A DNA stretch of 64,000 nucleotides from Haberlea rhodopensis (Eukaryota > Streptophyta > Magnoliopsida > Lamiales > Gesneriaceae): assembly GCA_907163345.1 (NCBI GenBank), contig CAJQUN010000003.1, positions 7,916,821 to 7,980,820 of the forward strand, read 5' to 3'. Numbering within the stretch: position 1 is the stretch's first letter; the number at the start of each line of letters is the position of its first letter. Below, piece after piece: positions 1 to 11,212 of the stretch. The notes under the pieces were generated by a model, which was not told the origin of the DNA, ran no database searches, and worked only from the letters and a program-made list of their open reading frames with translations. Made by a program: the position numbers and the translations under genes.

Positions 1-940
1 TTATTTTGATTGTCACTCTTCTTTTCCAAATTCCATCAGAAGCACCTGATTTGAGACTAAATTAAATAGACTTGCATATTAGACGCTCTATGTTATCTTA
101 AAGACCATGTAAATTCACACCTAATTTGTGGCACTTAAAAAACTCATTCCAGGATGATCAACAAGACTAATCAATCATGGTCCATGTACTCAAAGACCAT
201 GTAAATTCCCCATTTGTACTTGTTTTTTTTTTTTTTGGAATAATTTCATTCAGATAAAAAATATCCAACCAAGAACAGAGAACATATCACATTTGATTCA
301 CTTTCTGGATTCAAATAGTAAAAACAAAATGTTGTCGTAGCCTTTACAAAGTCTTCAAATATCATATTATTCGTGATTCTTTGTTAATTTGATGCTGTGC
401 GCATGCGTATTAACAGAAGGGATACACTTCAAGCACAAAGAAATAAAAAATTTACCTGATGCCCCTTGTTCATTCCTCCCAGGACCTGAAAAACAATTAC
501 AAACTTCAGATGCAATAATCTAAACATGATGGGTAAAGAATTTAAATTAAATAAGAAGACCAAACTTCGCTCGTAATGAGGCACAAGAGCTGCAACTCGC
601 CAAAACTTGAACCAAGTCGCAATCATTATGGGATTTTAATAACTATTTTCTTAACACAGAACAACTCAAACATTACAATGAAACAAAGATGAAAACATTC
701 AAAACAATAATGGAAAGATAATTTAAATTATCACGAGAGCAATCATTTCATGCATAGAAACCCACGACATCTTTCATCAAACAATTCTCAAGTATGAACA
801 CTAACATAACTAAAACCATAAAATAAAAATGCCATCTAATCATAATATCATCATCCTAATGAAGCAGCAAAGATATACAGATTAACCAACAACTAACATT
901 TTACAGATATCTCCTATTTTATTTAATCTAAACCAAGTAG
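1..940. other. AT-rich intergenic stretch, no gene seen
   Basis: Only short, low-complexity open frames occur on either strand, and none resembles a known protein. A poly-T run lies near position 227. I see no RNA gene or clear element end. Confidence 0.6.
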
Positions 941-941
941 G

Positions 942-1147
942 GTGTGCTTATCGGACCGGGTCGATTCGGACCCGATCCGAAACCGGACCGGTTAGCCCGG
1001 TCCGGAACCGGAACCGGACTAACCGATTCCGGTGCGCCCCGGAACCGGTATCGAACCGGTCCGGGGTGGTTTTTTTAAATCCAAACCGGTAGTACCACCG
1101 GTTCCGGTGCTACCGTTTGGAACCGGTTCCGGAACCGGAACCGGTTA
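942..1147 (+). mobile_element. CCGG-rich hAT-like subterminal block
   Basis: The stretch opens with GGGTGTGCTTATCGG and is then almost entirely made of overlapping GGTTCCGG, CCGGAACC and CCGGTCCGG units. Plant hAT transposons commonly have such short subterminal repeats just inside a terminus starting (A)GGGGTGTGC. A related block with the same opening lies at 63556-63715. No opposite terminus or 8-bp target duplication was found, so this is probably one end of an element or a remnant. Family assignment is an inference. Confidence 0.4.
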
Positions 1148-1155
1148 CATTTGAA

Positions 1156-1356
1156 AAAAAATTTCAATCTCTTACTTTCAGCATTTAATTCGATCTTTCA
1201 CCACTGCGATTAAAATCTCCTCGTAAATCTCTCTCGTCAATTACGGTTTCTTACAGCTTTTTCTCTTCATCTCTTCGATTTTTCGTTTCATCATTATGTT
1301 CCAGTTTTTTTTTTCAATTCCAGTATGTGTGTGTGTTTGTGTGTATGTGTGTAAGA

Positions 1357-1426
<70 letters not shown>

Positions 1427-1490
1427 GGTTTTTTAGTTATTATGCATTGATGTCTATGCTTCTTTGCACATTTTCAGAATTTACAGTCTG
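1156..1490 (+). repeat. Dispersed repeat, copy A (related to 20145-20460)
   Basis: The block contains a CT-rich leader, a segment reading TTACGGTTTCTTACAG, a TGTG/TATA run and GGTTTTTTAGTTAT. The same pieces occur in the same order at 20145-20460. It directly follows the hAT-like block and could be the 5' untranslated part of a transposon or a duplicated gene leader. No protein can be assigned. Confidence 0.6.
1360..1426. repeat. (AT)n microsatellite
   Basis: About 67 bp of nearly pure AT dinucleotide repeat with one GT interruption, inside dispersed repeat copy A. Copy B has only a very short AT run at the same place. Confidence 0.9.
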
Positions 1491-3234
1491 AAACTTGCAA
1501 CGAAGAAGATGACCCTGCGAAAAATTAATTGGGCCTCAAGACTTCCGTTACAGAGACATTTCATGGCCAAGAGAAGCTCCGGTTTGGAACCAGCTTCAAG
1601 CCCGAAGGACACTTGAGGCGATTTTTGAAAGAAGCCTACAGGAAATTGCGGCGATTTTTCACCACATCGGGGAAAAGCAAGATGAAAAGACAAAGACAAT
1701 GGCTCCCCTCGTTAAACGAGAAAGCAAGACGAAGAGACGTTTGAGGACGGTGTTGATTGGACAAATGAGATATATCGTATAAAAAAACAAAAAGAAATGT
1801 CAACCAAAAATCACTATTCATTACTTTATGAAAACATGACTCAAAACACTATTCATAGTGTTTGCCTCTTATTATATTGGTTAATTAATAAAGAATATGC
1901 AGAAAGCAAAGTAGTCCTACATTTTTCTGTATGAACCTGAAATTAATTTTAGCTGTCTGTGAACCAATAAGATTTTATTTATTTTTTTATTAAAAAAAAA
2001 GCCAACAAATTCGAGATACAAAAGATCTGAAATATCACCTATTAATGGGTTTGCCACGACTGATATAGGATGGTGCGATGCTAATGCAGCGCCAAACATA
2101 ATATCAATCGATCAATTAGACAATTAGAAATATGAATGTTGAAAGTTCACTGTAGATCATACGATTGATGACAAACAGAGCAAATTCTATGGTTTTACAA
2201 GTTTTTTTTCCATTATATAATTCTACACCTGGTCTTTCGTTTTCCTCAAATAAATTTAATACCCTGCTAACATAATTGCAGAACAATTAGAGTACTTAGA
2301 TTCGATTAAAATTATAATTTTGAAGTAAACTGAGGCTATTCCTGTGAGAATAGAGAAAATTCAAACGCTGCGCTTATTCTACCATAACCCAGAGCTCCAT
2401 GGATCTACTCAAAACGATAATAAACATTGTTCTCCGACATAGATTGAAAATTTTAATAAGATGGAGCAATTCACAACTACCTTTGTAGTAATCTGCCAGT
2501 TTACCTGTATTAGATCCCTTGCATTTACTTATTTATACAAGGGAAGTTGCATAAGTAGGTATTATCCTTAAAGAAACATAAAACATTCACCCTGAGGTGT
2601 AAAAAGTGAATGAGTATTGTAATAATATCATTCTCAATAAACAGCGATAATGACTTGATTTAGGAAGATTTTGCAGTGATACGGATTTCAAACAACATTC
2701 AGACAGATGGACCCCTCGATTTTTGACGTTTGAAAACGATTTTAGCATAAAAAAATAACGATAACTTGCTGTATAAACATGATTAAAAATGGTGATTGAA
2801 TCTCGAGGGCAACGTATATTTTAGGCCCAGTGAACAAGTGTTGGGTACACGGTGACCTAAATTGAGAGTGGACGTGAATAGTTGGCTAAAAGATGGATAT
2901 TAATGCTACTATTACCAACCCAATGCCATATCATCAATAATGAAAACAGCTGTCATTATTTTTGGCCGATCCCCTATTAAATCTGGGGAAAGGTGCTTGA
3001 TTTTGGATCATAATTGATTAAATGGATCAAACAAACAAAATAATCAAAAAAAATTATTGATTAGATTGTGATTTTTAATCAAACTGGGATTCACTAATCA
3101 TGAACTGTTCCATATTTACCCAATTGATTCCCTGCTCAATTGATCTATTTTAGCTGTGCTTTTATACTACTGGTATTTTTTTTTATCAACCAAAGCCTTT
3201 TTTCCAGCGAGATTATGTAACCGGTAGCACTTAA
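1491..3234. other. Intergenic, no recognised gene
   Basis: A 71-codon open frame near 1529-1744 is Lys/Arg-rich and without recognisable domain. The rest is AT-rich, with no transposon ends or RNA genes that I can support. Confidence 0.5.
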
Positions 3235-5020
3235 TGTCACGTCTCAAAACCGAGCGTGTGACATCGGCAATGCTTCCAAAGATGCGTAATATACAATTCA
3301 ACTAAAACCAGTCTATTTATTCTATAAAATAATTATATCTTACAATTTAGAATTTAAAACTAACAAACCTGGTATTGTGAGGGCTCAATCCTAATAATGT
3401 GATTAATTATCACACAATGATAATTATAGCGTAAATAGCAGAAGATTTGTTTAACATTTAGTAACACGTGGCCCTAAAAATTTCGGCATGTCCTCGTTGC
3501 ACGAGAAACATACCACCGATACCAATAGTCAAATATATATAGATACCATCAGTTTCATCTCCATCAACACAAATCAAACTATGAAACACATATCCATACT
3601 GAGCAAAATAAACTAAATATACATAAACTCCCTACACTCCAGGGACACACCCATGATACATATACAACTGGGATAAGAAGGAAAATAAACCTCTCAATAG
3701 TGGCTCCCACCGGATGTGTACTCTCTGGGGTCCTGGCCACCTGTACTACCTGTCATTGTCCACACACAAAGACAACAACAGCCCCCCCTTGGGGTGAGCA
3801 AAAGCCCAATATAGAACGATTATGGAATATACACCATGTATCTATAAAATGATACATGAAATGAAATGCAATGCATGTCATGTCATGTCGGTATCATACA
3901 CCCATCCGCTGGGTATCTCGGAGCCAATAAATGAAAGTCCAAATACTACATAGCTAAATCGCGCGAGCATGTCAAGCAAAGGAATGTCTATATGGTGCGT
4001 CGTCAAAGTGTCACCTCATCCCAGCTCTTGACATCAGATCATATCATACAGATGACGTCAGCAAGGCGCCACCTTATACCGGTCTCAATAAATAGGGATA
4101 ATCCAGAGGTTGACGTCGGCAAACGCCATCAATCCCCATATCAACAAATCATAGCAATCATAAGGGCCGCGAATCTCTATGTCTTTTAGGCCACTTAATG
4201 CCAGTCATAGCACCGTGTACAACCCTAATGATTGATCGAATCCAAAATAAAGGGTATCAAAGAATCGTAGCTCAACATGTATGTCATGCATCGATGTATG
4301 TATAAAAACTGATGTGTGTTAACAAAACATTTATTTTCATACATCGATGTGCAATTATGTATGCCATGAATGCCACATAATTTAAATAAAATCACGTAGC
4401 CACGTAAAATCAAGTAATTCACAGAAGTCATCAAATCATATACCAACTGATACAGATATCTGCTGTATATTACCCGATCGCAACATACCTTTACTTCTCG
4501 ATATCTGAGGGTCGACTTGAACTTATAGAGTCTATGTATTCACTGTATACTAATGAAATTCACAATTCACTAAATTACTCATTAAACATTGGTTATCAAT
4601 TGTAGTCATAGCTGAACAAATTTAGGGTAATTAAATTGATGCGATTACATCATGATTTAATTTGCTAAATTATTTTTAAACAATTCAAATTATTTTTTAC
4701 TAATTATAGTCCAACTAACTGATAATTATCGAAGCAAAGTCGGAAAAATCGAATATCGAATTTTACCCAAATTCACACAGTGTCACGCACGCTTTTCCTC
4801 CAATTCCGGTGATCTCCGGCGGCGGTACTGGCGGTGACCGGTGTAGAACCTTCGTCCAGGTGAGGAGAAGAGATTCAGTGTATGGCTTCGTCCAATTTGT
4901 TGTAAACTCGAAGAAATCGAATCAAAAGCTCAGAAACCCCAATCTGCACGATCTCGTCCGTTCCAGGGTAAAATCGAAGCACTTTTCGAACACCAAAATC
5001 CAATTATCTGGTATGAAAAG
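3235..5020 (-). mobile_element. Gypsy-type LTR fragment, left part (split by copia insertion)
   Basis: It starts TGTCACGTCTCAAAACC, a typical plant gypsy LTR edge. Near 3780-3800 it holds the block CAGCCCCCCCTTGGGGTGAGC, which has a counterpart in the LTRs at 33057 and 41561 (about 33542 and 42050). The LTR appears to continue at 14688 and end near 14920 (CGGGATGTCA), giving about 2.0 kb without the copia insertion, close to the other gypsy LTRs here. Orientation is inferred from the related LTRs, where the CCCCG-type edge is the transcriptional start side. The 5-bp flanks (CTTAA and CCGGT) do not match, so it is rearranged or mis-bounded at one end. Confidence 0.5.
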
Positions 5021-5208
5021 TGTTGCGCCTTAAAACGCTACAACTCTCATTCCTCTATTTTAAATAAAATTATCGTTTTTGTTTTGATGATTACAAAACC
5101 TATACATTTTGTACTAATGGTTTTTATTGAGTATGCAGCATAAATTATGATCAAAGTTGAAGATTATAATAGTATTGAAATGCCAAAGAAATTGTCTTTT
5201 GGAAGACA

Positions 5209-5655
5209 CGGATCGCCCCAGGCGATGGGTGCCATCGCTCCAGGCGATGGGTTCCAGGCGAGGATCGCCACGCCCATCGACAGAGGCGATGGCTAGGCGA
5301 GCATGCGGGGCAGATCGCCCCAGGCGATGGTGACCATCGCCTGAGGCGATGGCAGCCACAAGGGCTTCGCCCCAGCACATCGACTGAAGCGATGCCGAGG
5401 GTGGCGCGGGCATGCGCGCAGGGGAGTTCGCCCGAGGCGATGGCATGAACGCCTGAGGCGATGGTCTGGATCGCCTGAGGCGATGTGGAGTTCGTTTGAG
5501 GCGATGCAGAATTTGGACATGCTGAAGCTACGGCCTTAATTTTTGCTCTTGATCGCCTGAGGCGATCCACCGATCGCCTGAGGCGATCTGAGGATTTTTG
5601 ACCGTTGGAACGCGGCGATAGGCGATCGCCCGAGGCGATGTCCGAGGCGATCGAG
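5209..5655. repeat. GATCGCC-TGA-GGCGATC palindrome array in U3
   Basis: About 450 bp packed with the half-site GGCGAT(C) in both orientations. The best full copies read GATCGCCTGAGGCGATC. The array ends about 60 bp upstream of the TATA box and is GC-rich in an AT-rich element. Palindromic motifs upstream of the TATA box are known from Sirevirus LTRs, and a regulatory role here is inference. The long Arg/Ser/Pro-rich open frames across it on the minus strand are by-products of the repeat. Confidence 0.9.
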
Positions 5656-5714
5656 GAGTGATTCAAGCCTTACTTGAAGCAACGGCTAGTAGGAGCCTTG
5701 GAGGCCTTCTACAC

Positions 5715-5722
5715 TATAAATA
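5715..5722 (+). promoter_or_regulatory. LTR TATA box
   Basis: TATAAATA lies just downstream of the palindrome array at the expected place for the U3/R promoter. The identical site in the 3' LTR is at 14118-14125. Confidence 0.8.
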
Positions 5723-6280
5723 TGGGTGTTTTGGATCATTTTGAAGAAAAGAAACAAGAGTATAAACTACAAGAAAGTTGTGTGCAATCAAAATCATTCT
5801 AGCATTGCAAACTTCATACATTTATATTGTATTGGAGTTTGTAATTTACTTCTTGTGTGTGATCTTTTGATTCTTGTTGTTGGTACACCGTGAAGGTGTG
5901 ATTTGATTATTGTAAAGGTCCTCCAACACCGACGCAAGTTGGAAAATTGTATAAGTCGCCAATAAGTGAAGTTGGTGCAAGATTGTGGCTATCCTTGGAG
6001 CCCTTAAGGCCAAGAAGAAGTTGTTCTAGTGGATCCTCGGTTGGACGTTTTCTAGCCGGGAAGAGGAGACGTAGGCGATTCATCGCCGAACTTCTATAAC
6101 AAATTCTTGTCTCATTTTATTGCTTTATTTCCATTAAGCATTTATTTATTTTGTTCTTTCTATTTATCGATTGACTAAAGGCTTCCGCAAGCGCAAAATT
6201 ATTTTATTTTTACAAACTCATTTTAAAAGGCTAAAGTAGCCAAGGAACCTCATTCACCCCCCCTCTTAGGTTCCAACAAG

Positions 6281-6293
6281 TGGTATCAGAGCC
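6281..6293 (+). promoter_or_regulatory. Primer-binding site (initiator tRNA-Met)
   Basis: TGGTATCAGAGCC begins two bases after the 5' LTR and is complementary to the 3' end of plant initiator tRNA-Met. It primes minus-strand DNA synthesis. Confidence 0.95.
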
Positions 6294-6326
6294 ATTTGAT
6301 TTTTGTTTTTAAATTAAATCTTTTTT

Positions 6327-7892
6327 ATGGCTAATCTAGCAAATGAGTTTGCTCAAGGTCAATCGACGAATCGCCCTCCGCTTTTCACGGGTGATAACTA
6401 CGGTTATTGGAAGAATAGAATTTCTCTATACATCCAATCCGTAGATTATGATCTATGGAAAATCATAGTGAAAGGTCCACATATTCCTTTAAAGGAAGTT
6501 GGGGGAATTAGTGTTCCCAAAGAAATTGACGATTTCACTAGAGCGGATATGATATTAATTTCACAAAATGCTAAAGCGATTAATATTTTGCATTGTGCCT
6601 TAGATATGAAGGAGTACAACCGGATCTCGATGTGCTCAACCGCAAAGGAAATTTGGGACAAATTGCAAATTTGTCATGAGGGCACTAATCAAGTGAAGGA
6701 GACCAAGATTGATCTATTGCAACTCAAGTATGAAACTTTTGAGATGGAGTCCGGAGAAAACATTGATTCAATGTTTAGAAGGCTCACTCAAATCATCAAT
6801 GAGCTTGCCCAACTTGGAGAGAAGTATCCTCCAAAACAAATATGGAGAAGAGCACTTAGAGCCCTACCACAAGAATGGGATGCCAAGAGGACGGCCATCA
6901 TTGAATCTAACAAAGGAGATAGTGCATCATATGATATTGATGAACTTCATGGTACCTTGGTTACCCATGAGCTTGAGATGTCAACCCGGAAGGAAATGAA
7001 GAAGGATGAAGAAAAAGCAAAAGGCAAGGGGATTGCCTTGGTTGGAAAGAAAGCACAATCCGATGACGAAGATGATGAGGAAATGGCATTGTTCACAAGG
7101 AAGTTCAAGAAGTTCTACCGGAAATACAACAAGCCAAAGACCTCCGAATCCAACAAGAATTCTACCAAACGAGAGGTAACTTGTTATAATTGTCAACAAA
7201 ATGGTCATTATGCTAATGAATGTCCAAGTAGAAAGAAGGCGGATAAGGGAAAGAAGAAAGCTTTAATGGCCACATGGAGTGATAGTGACTCCGATGAAGA
7301 AGTAGCAAACCTTTGTCTAATGGCTCTTGAAGATGAAGATGAAGATGATGAGGTACCATCTTATGATGAATTATTAGATGCTTATAATGAAATTATTGAT
7401 GTTCTTGGTAAATCTAAAAAGAGTAATAAATTGTTAAAGTTGGACTTGGCTAAAAAGGAAGAAGAAAATGTTACTTTGAAAAATGAACTACTTGATTTAA
7501 AGAAATCTTTTGGGAAGTTTAATGATAGTGGTGTAATGCTTCATGAATTGCTTGGCTTGCAAAGATGTAGCTTTGATAAAGCCGGATTAGGCTTCTCAAG
7601 CAAGTCAAAAACATTTTCAAGCTTGTTAGCCAAAGCCAAGCATAATCCCCCTACTTGCACCTATTGTTGTAAGGTTGGTCATGTTAGAAATAAATGTAGA
7701 TTTTTCAAAAATCAATACCAACCAAACAAGAGGTGGAAGTGGATTCCTAAATCCCCCATTGTTACTAACCAACATGGACCCAAAGAACAATTGGGTACCA
7801 AAGGTCCAAATATTAAAAATTTGTTTTGTAGGGAGGAGCAAGTAAGAGGTCCAATTCTTGGTATCTCGATAGTGGATGCTCAAGACATATGA
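6327..7892 (+). CDS. gag: Gag polyprotein of Sirevirus-like copia element
   Basis: The 521-codon frame starts at the first ATG after the PBS. The N-terminus (about residues 10-220) matches the copia gag/UBN2 type, with a FTGDNYGYWKNRI-like opening typical of plant copia gag. Two CCHC zinc knuckles are visible: C-YN-C-QQNG-H-YANE-C near residue 286 and C-TY-C-CKVG-H-VRNK-C near residue 443. Acidic and coiled-coil-prone stretches lie between them. Gag forms the virus-like particle and binds element RNA. In related elements gag runs into protease in one frame; here the gag frame drifts at about 7835-7860 and reads nonsense until TGA at 7890. The last 15-20 residues are therefore not true gag. 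Confidence 0.93.
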   Translation: MANLANEFAQGQSTNRPPLFTGDNYGYWKNRISLYIQSVDYDLWKIIVKGPHIPLKEVGGISVPKEIDDFTRADMILISQNAKAINILHCALDMKEYNRISMCSTAKEIWDKLQICHEGTNQVKETKIDLLQLKYETFEMESGENIDSMFRRLTQIINELAQLGEKYPPKQIWRRALRALPQEWDAKRTAIIESNKGDSASYDIDELHGTLVTHELEMSTRKEMKKDEEKAKGKGIALVGKKAQSDDEDDEEMALFTRKFKKFYRKYNKPKTSESNKNSTKREVTCYNCQQNGHYANECPSRKKADKGKKKALMATWSDSDSDEEVANLCLMALEDEDEDDEVPSYDELLDAYNEIIDVLGKSKKSNKLLKLDLAKKEEENVTLKNELLDLKKSFGKFNDSGVMLHELLGLQRCSFDKAGLGFSSKSKTFSSLLAKAKHNPPTCTYCCKVGHVRNKCRFFKNQYQPNKRWKWIPKSPIVTNQHGPKEQLGTKGPNIKNLFCREEQVRGPILGISIVDAQDI

Positions 7893-10800
7893 CGGGTGAC
7901 AAGAACTTGTTCTTGTCACTAAAAGCTAAAAGTGGAGGAAGTGTCACCTTTGGAGACAATAGCAAAGGAATCATTGAAGGCATTGGCTCAATTGGTAACT
8001 CTAACTCTACTATTATTGATGATGTACTTTATGTCAAAGGACTTAAGCATAACCTTCTTAGCATAAGTCAATTATGTGATAAAGGTTATGAAGTCTCATT
8101 TGCATCACTTCATTGCACCGTATCATACACTCATGACAAATCCATTAAATTCATTGGTTATAGAAGTGAGAATGTGTACAAGGTTGATTTGGATAATCTT
8201 TCTTCTCAAAATGTAAAATGCCTTGTAACATTGAATGATAACAAAAATGTGTTATGGCATAGACGACTTGGTCATGTTGGATTGAGCACCATTGGTAAGA
8301 TTCAAAAACTTGATCTTGTTGTTGGATTGCCTAACCTTGATTTACAAGTTGATTCTATTTGTGATGCTTGTCAACTAGGAAAGCATACTAGAGAATCTTT
8401 CAAAAATAAAAATGTTATCTCCACTTCTATGCCACTTGAATTGCTTCATTTAGACTTGTGTGGTCCTTCAAGAACAACTAGTCTAGGTGGAAAATCTTAT
8501 GCATTTGTCATTGTGGATGATTTCTCTAGATTCACTTGGACATTGTTCTTAGCCCATAAAAGTGATGCCTTTGAGAATTTCAAAATATTTGCAAAAAGAG
8601 TTGAGAATGAGAAAACTCTTTCAATAAAAAGTATCCGTAGTGACCACGGAACCGAATTTGAGAATGAAAATTTTATAAACTTTTGTGATGGCAAAGGCAT
8701 TGGTCACAACTTTTCTTGTCCTAGGACACCTCAACAAAATGGTGTTGTTGAAAGGAAGAATAGGACATTAGTGGAAATTGCACGTACTATGCTATGTGAA
8801 TATTCACTTCCAAAATATTTTTGGGCCGAGGCAATGAGCACCGCATGTTATATCATTAATCGTTCATCAATAAGGCCAATTCTCAAGAAAACTCCATATG
8901 AATTATGGAGGGGGAGAAAGCCTAACATTTCTTACTTCAAGGCTTTTGGTTCAAAGTGCTTCATTCACAACAATGGTAAGGATAACCTTGGTAAGTTTGA
9001 TGCCAAATCGGATGAAGGTATATTTCTTGGTTATTCTAATACTAGTAAAGCATATAGAGTATTTAATAAACGTAATCTTATTGTTGAGGAATCTATTCAT
9101 GTTATATTTGATGAGACTAACACTCGAGTATCAAGAATTTCCATGGATGGTGATGATGAAGAATTACTTGAGCAAAGGAGAGAGTCAACCACTCTTGAGA
9201 ACTTTAGTGGTGATAAAGAAGAACAAAGAATGGAGTCAAGTAATTCCAAAGATGATGGAGAACTTCCAAAAGATTGGAAAACCACCAAGGATCATCCCAT
9301 GGATCTCATAATCGGTAGTCCATCAAAAGGGGTAAAAACTCGATCCTCATATATCAATATTTGTAATCATCTTGCTTTCATTTCTCACATAGAGCCTAAG
9401 GACATTAATGATGCATTGCTTGATGATTCTTGGATCTTGGCTATGCAAGAGGAACTAAATCAATTCACAAGAAATAAAGTTTGGAATCTTGTACCTAGGC
9501 CTTCGAACAACACCATAATTGGAACAAAATGGGTATTTAGAAATAAAATGGATGAACATGGGACGATTATTCGAAACAAGGCTAGGTTGGTAGCTAAAGG
9601 ATATTGCCAAGAAGAGGGAATAGATTTTGATGAAACTTATGCACCCGTTGCTCGCTTAGAATCTATTCGCATGTTTCTTGCTTTTGCTTGCTTTAAAGAT
9701 TTTAAGCTCTTTCAAATGGATGTCAAGAGTGCCTTCTTGAATGGTGATTTGAAAGAAGAGGTGTATGTTGATCAACCACCCGGCTTTGAGGATCCACATT
9801 TTCCCGACCATGTTTTTAAACTTGATAAAGCTTTGTATGGTTTGAAACAAGCTCCTAGAGCTTGGTATGAAAAACTATCCTCATTCTTAACCAAGAATGG
9901 CTTTACAAGAGGAAAAGTGGATATCACTTTGTTTACCTTAATTAAGGGAAATGATTTACTTATTGTTCAAATATATGTTGATGATATCATATTTGGTGCT
10001 ACTAATGAATCTTTGTGCAAGGAGTTTTCTAAATTGATGCAAGATAATTTTGAAATGAGCATGATGGGAGAACTCAACTACTTTCTTGGATTGCAAATCA
10101 AACAATGCAAAGATGGAATCTTTATAAGCCAAGGAAAGTATGTCAAAGATATGCTAAAGAAATTTGGAATGGATAATACTAAAAGTGCATCAACACAAAT
10201 TAGCTCATCAACCAAGCTTGACAAGGATGAACAAGGTAAACCAATTTGTCAAAAGCTTTATAGGAGTATGATTGGCTCTTTGCTTTATTTAACGGCTAGT
10301 AGGCCGGATATTATGTTTAGTGTTTGTTTATGTGCTAGATTTCAATCATCCCCAAAAGAATCACACTTGTTCGCCTTAAAACGCATTTTTAAATATCTTA
10401 CAAAAACTCCAAATCTCGGCTTGTGGTATTCTAGAAACTCTTTCTTTGATTTGAAAGCTTACTCCGATGCCGATTTTGGAGGATATAAGGTGGATAGGAA
10501 AAGCACTAGTGGTACTTGTTTCTTTCTCGGTAATAGCTTGGTATCTTGGTTTTCCAAAAAGCAAAATTGTGTTGCACTCTCAACAACCGAAGCCGAATAC
10601 ATGGCCGCCGGTAATTGTTGTGCACAAATCTTGTGGATGAAAAGCCAATTACTTGACTATGGGCTAGATGTTTCAAAAGTTCCAATCTTTTGTGATAACA
10701 CTAGCACCATATGTTTATCTAAAAATCCAATTCAACATTCTCGGACTAAGCATATCGATATAAGGCACCATTTCATTCGTGACCATATCGAGCAAAATGA

Positions 10801-10915
10801 TGTTGAATTATTTTATGTTAATACCAAGGATCAAATTGCCGATATTTTCACAAAACCACTAGACGAAAACACTTTTATTTTTCTTCGTGGTGAATTGGGT
10901 ATGATTGAACTTTGA
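7832..10915 (+). CDS. pol: Pol: protease end, integrase, RT, RNase H
   Basis: The frame is open from 7832, after a TAG at 7829-7831, and the first ATG is at 7889. Upstream of that ATG the frame already encodes the copia protease active site, WYLDSGCSRHMTG, so the natural product is a gag-pol fusion rather than one starting at 7889. Counting from 7889: the integrase zinc-binding H/H/C/C region is at about 120-160, the catalytic D, D, E (LHLDLCGP, RSDHGTEFEN, GVVERKNR) at about 187-287, RT from about 530 with QMDVKSAFLNGDL near 609 and the YVDDIIFG box near 695, and RNase H with YSDADFGG near 857 and TTEAEYMA near 897. All catalytic residues look intact and there are no internal stops. A single shift separates it from gag. 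Confidence 0.95.
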   Translation, partial: GGASKRSNSWYLDSGCSRHMTGDKNLFLSLKAKSGGSVTFGDNSKGIIEGIGSIGNSNSTIIDDVLYVKGLKHNLLSISQLCDKGYEVSFASLHCTVSYTHDKSIKFIGYRSENVYKVDLDNLSSQNVKCLVTLNDNKNVLWHRRLGHVGLSTIGKIQKLDLVVGLPNLDLQVDSICDACQLGKHTRESFKNKNVISTSMPLELLHLDLCGPSRTTSLGGKSYAFVIVDDFSRFTWTLFLAHKSDAFENFKIFAKRVENEKTLSIKSIRSDHGTEFENENFINFCDGKGIGHNFSCPRTPQQNGVVERKNRTLVEIARTMLCEYSLPKYFWAEAMSTACYIINRSSIRPILKKTPYELWRGRKPNISYFKAFGSKCFIHNNGKDNLGKFDAKSDEGIFLGYSNTSKAYRVFNKRNLIVEESIHVIFDETNTRVSRISMDGDDEELLEQRRESTTLENFSGDKEEQRMESSNSKDDGELPKDWKTTKDHPMDLIIGSPSKGVKTRSSYINICNHLAFISHIEPKDINDALLDDSWILAMQEELNQFTRNKVWNLVPRPSNNTIIGTKWVFRNKMDEHGTIIRNKARLVAKGYCQEEGIDFDETYAPVARLESIRMFLAFACFKDFKLFQMDVKSAFLNGDLKEEVYVDQPPGFEDPHFPDHVFKLDKALYGLKQAPRAWYEKLSSFLTKNGFTRGKVDITLFTLIKGNDLLIVQIYVDDIIFGATNESLCKEFSKLMQDNFEMSMMGELNYFLGLQIKQCKDGIFISQGKYVKDMLKKFGMDNTKSASTQISSSTKLDKDEQGKPICQKLYRSMIGSLLYLTASRPDIMFSVCLCARFQSSPKESHLFALKRIFKYLTKTPNLGLWYSRNSFFDLKAYSDADFGGYKVDRKSTSGTCFFLGNSLVSWFSKKQNCVALSTTEAEYMAAGNCCAQILWMKSQLLDYGLDVSKVPIFCDNTSTICLSKNPIQHSRTKHIDIRHHFIRDHIEQNDVELFYVNTKDQIADIFTKPLDENTFIFLRGELGMIEL

Positions 10916-10950
10916 GCATGTTTGCATACCTTAACAAATGATATCATATT

Positions 10951-10959
10951 TAGGGGGAG
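10951..10959 (+). promoter_or_regulatory. Extra polypurine tract after pol
   Basis: TAGGGGGAG lies just behind the pol stop. Further copies at 13171, 13329 and 13411 give the multiple-PPT pattern known for Sireviruses. Confidence 0.55.
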
Positions 10960-11212
10960 CTACTCTACTTCATCATTTGCATAGAGCAATTGTGAAATTC
11001 ATTTACATAAATTAATTATGTTTAATGAATTTTATAGCTCAAAATTTAATTTCAAAAGTGCATCTTGAAATCGCCTTTCAAAGTCACAAATTGTGAATTA
11101 TTGTGTTTTTGAGATTATGTGATTAATTTTTTGTTGTTAGATGGTTTAATGTTAGTTAGAATTATCAAAAAAAATTTTGGTCCAAAAATTAGCTCAAAAT
11201 GTTGCCAAACCA

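Larger units (their letters stand above)
5021..6278 (+). repeat. 5' LTR of the Sirevirus-like element
   Basis: It runs from TGTTGCGCC to TTCCAACA, 1258 bp. The U3 part holds a dense palindrome array (5209-5655), followed by a TATA box (5715-5722). The matching 3' LTR is 13424-14682. Confidence 0.97.

Noticed and set aside
5114..5666. Arg/Ser/Pro-rich open frames (up to 171 codons) on the minus strand, repeated in the 3' LTR
   Set aside because: They run across the GATCGCC palindrome array, which is open in several frames by composition. They are antisense to the element and have no start context or domain.
7814..7831. AAATTTG as a -1 programmed frameshift site between gag and pol
   Set aside because: It is in the right phase, but the -1 frame meets TAG at 7829-7831 within a few codons, so it cannot lead to pol.
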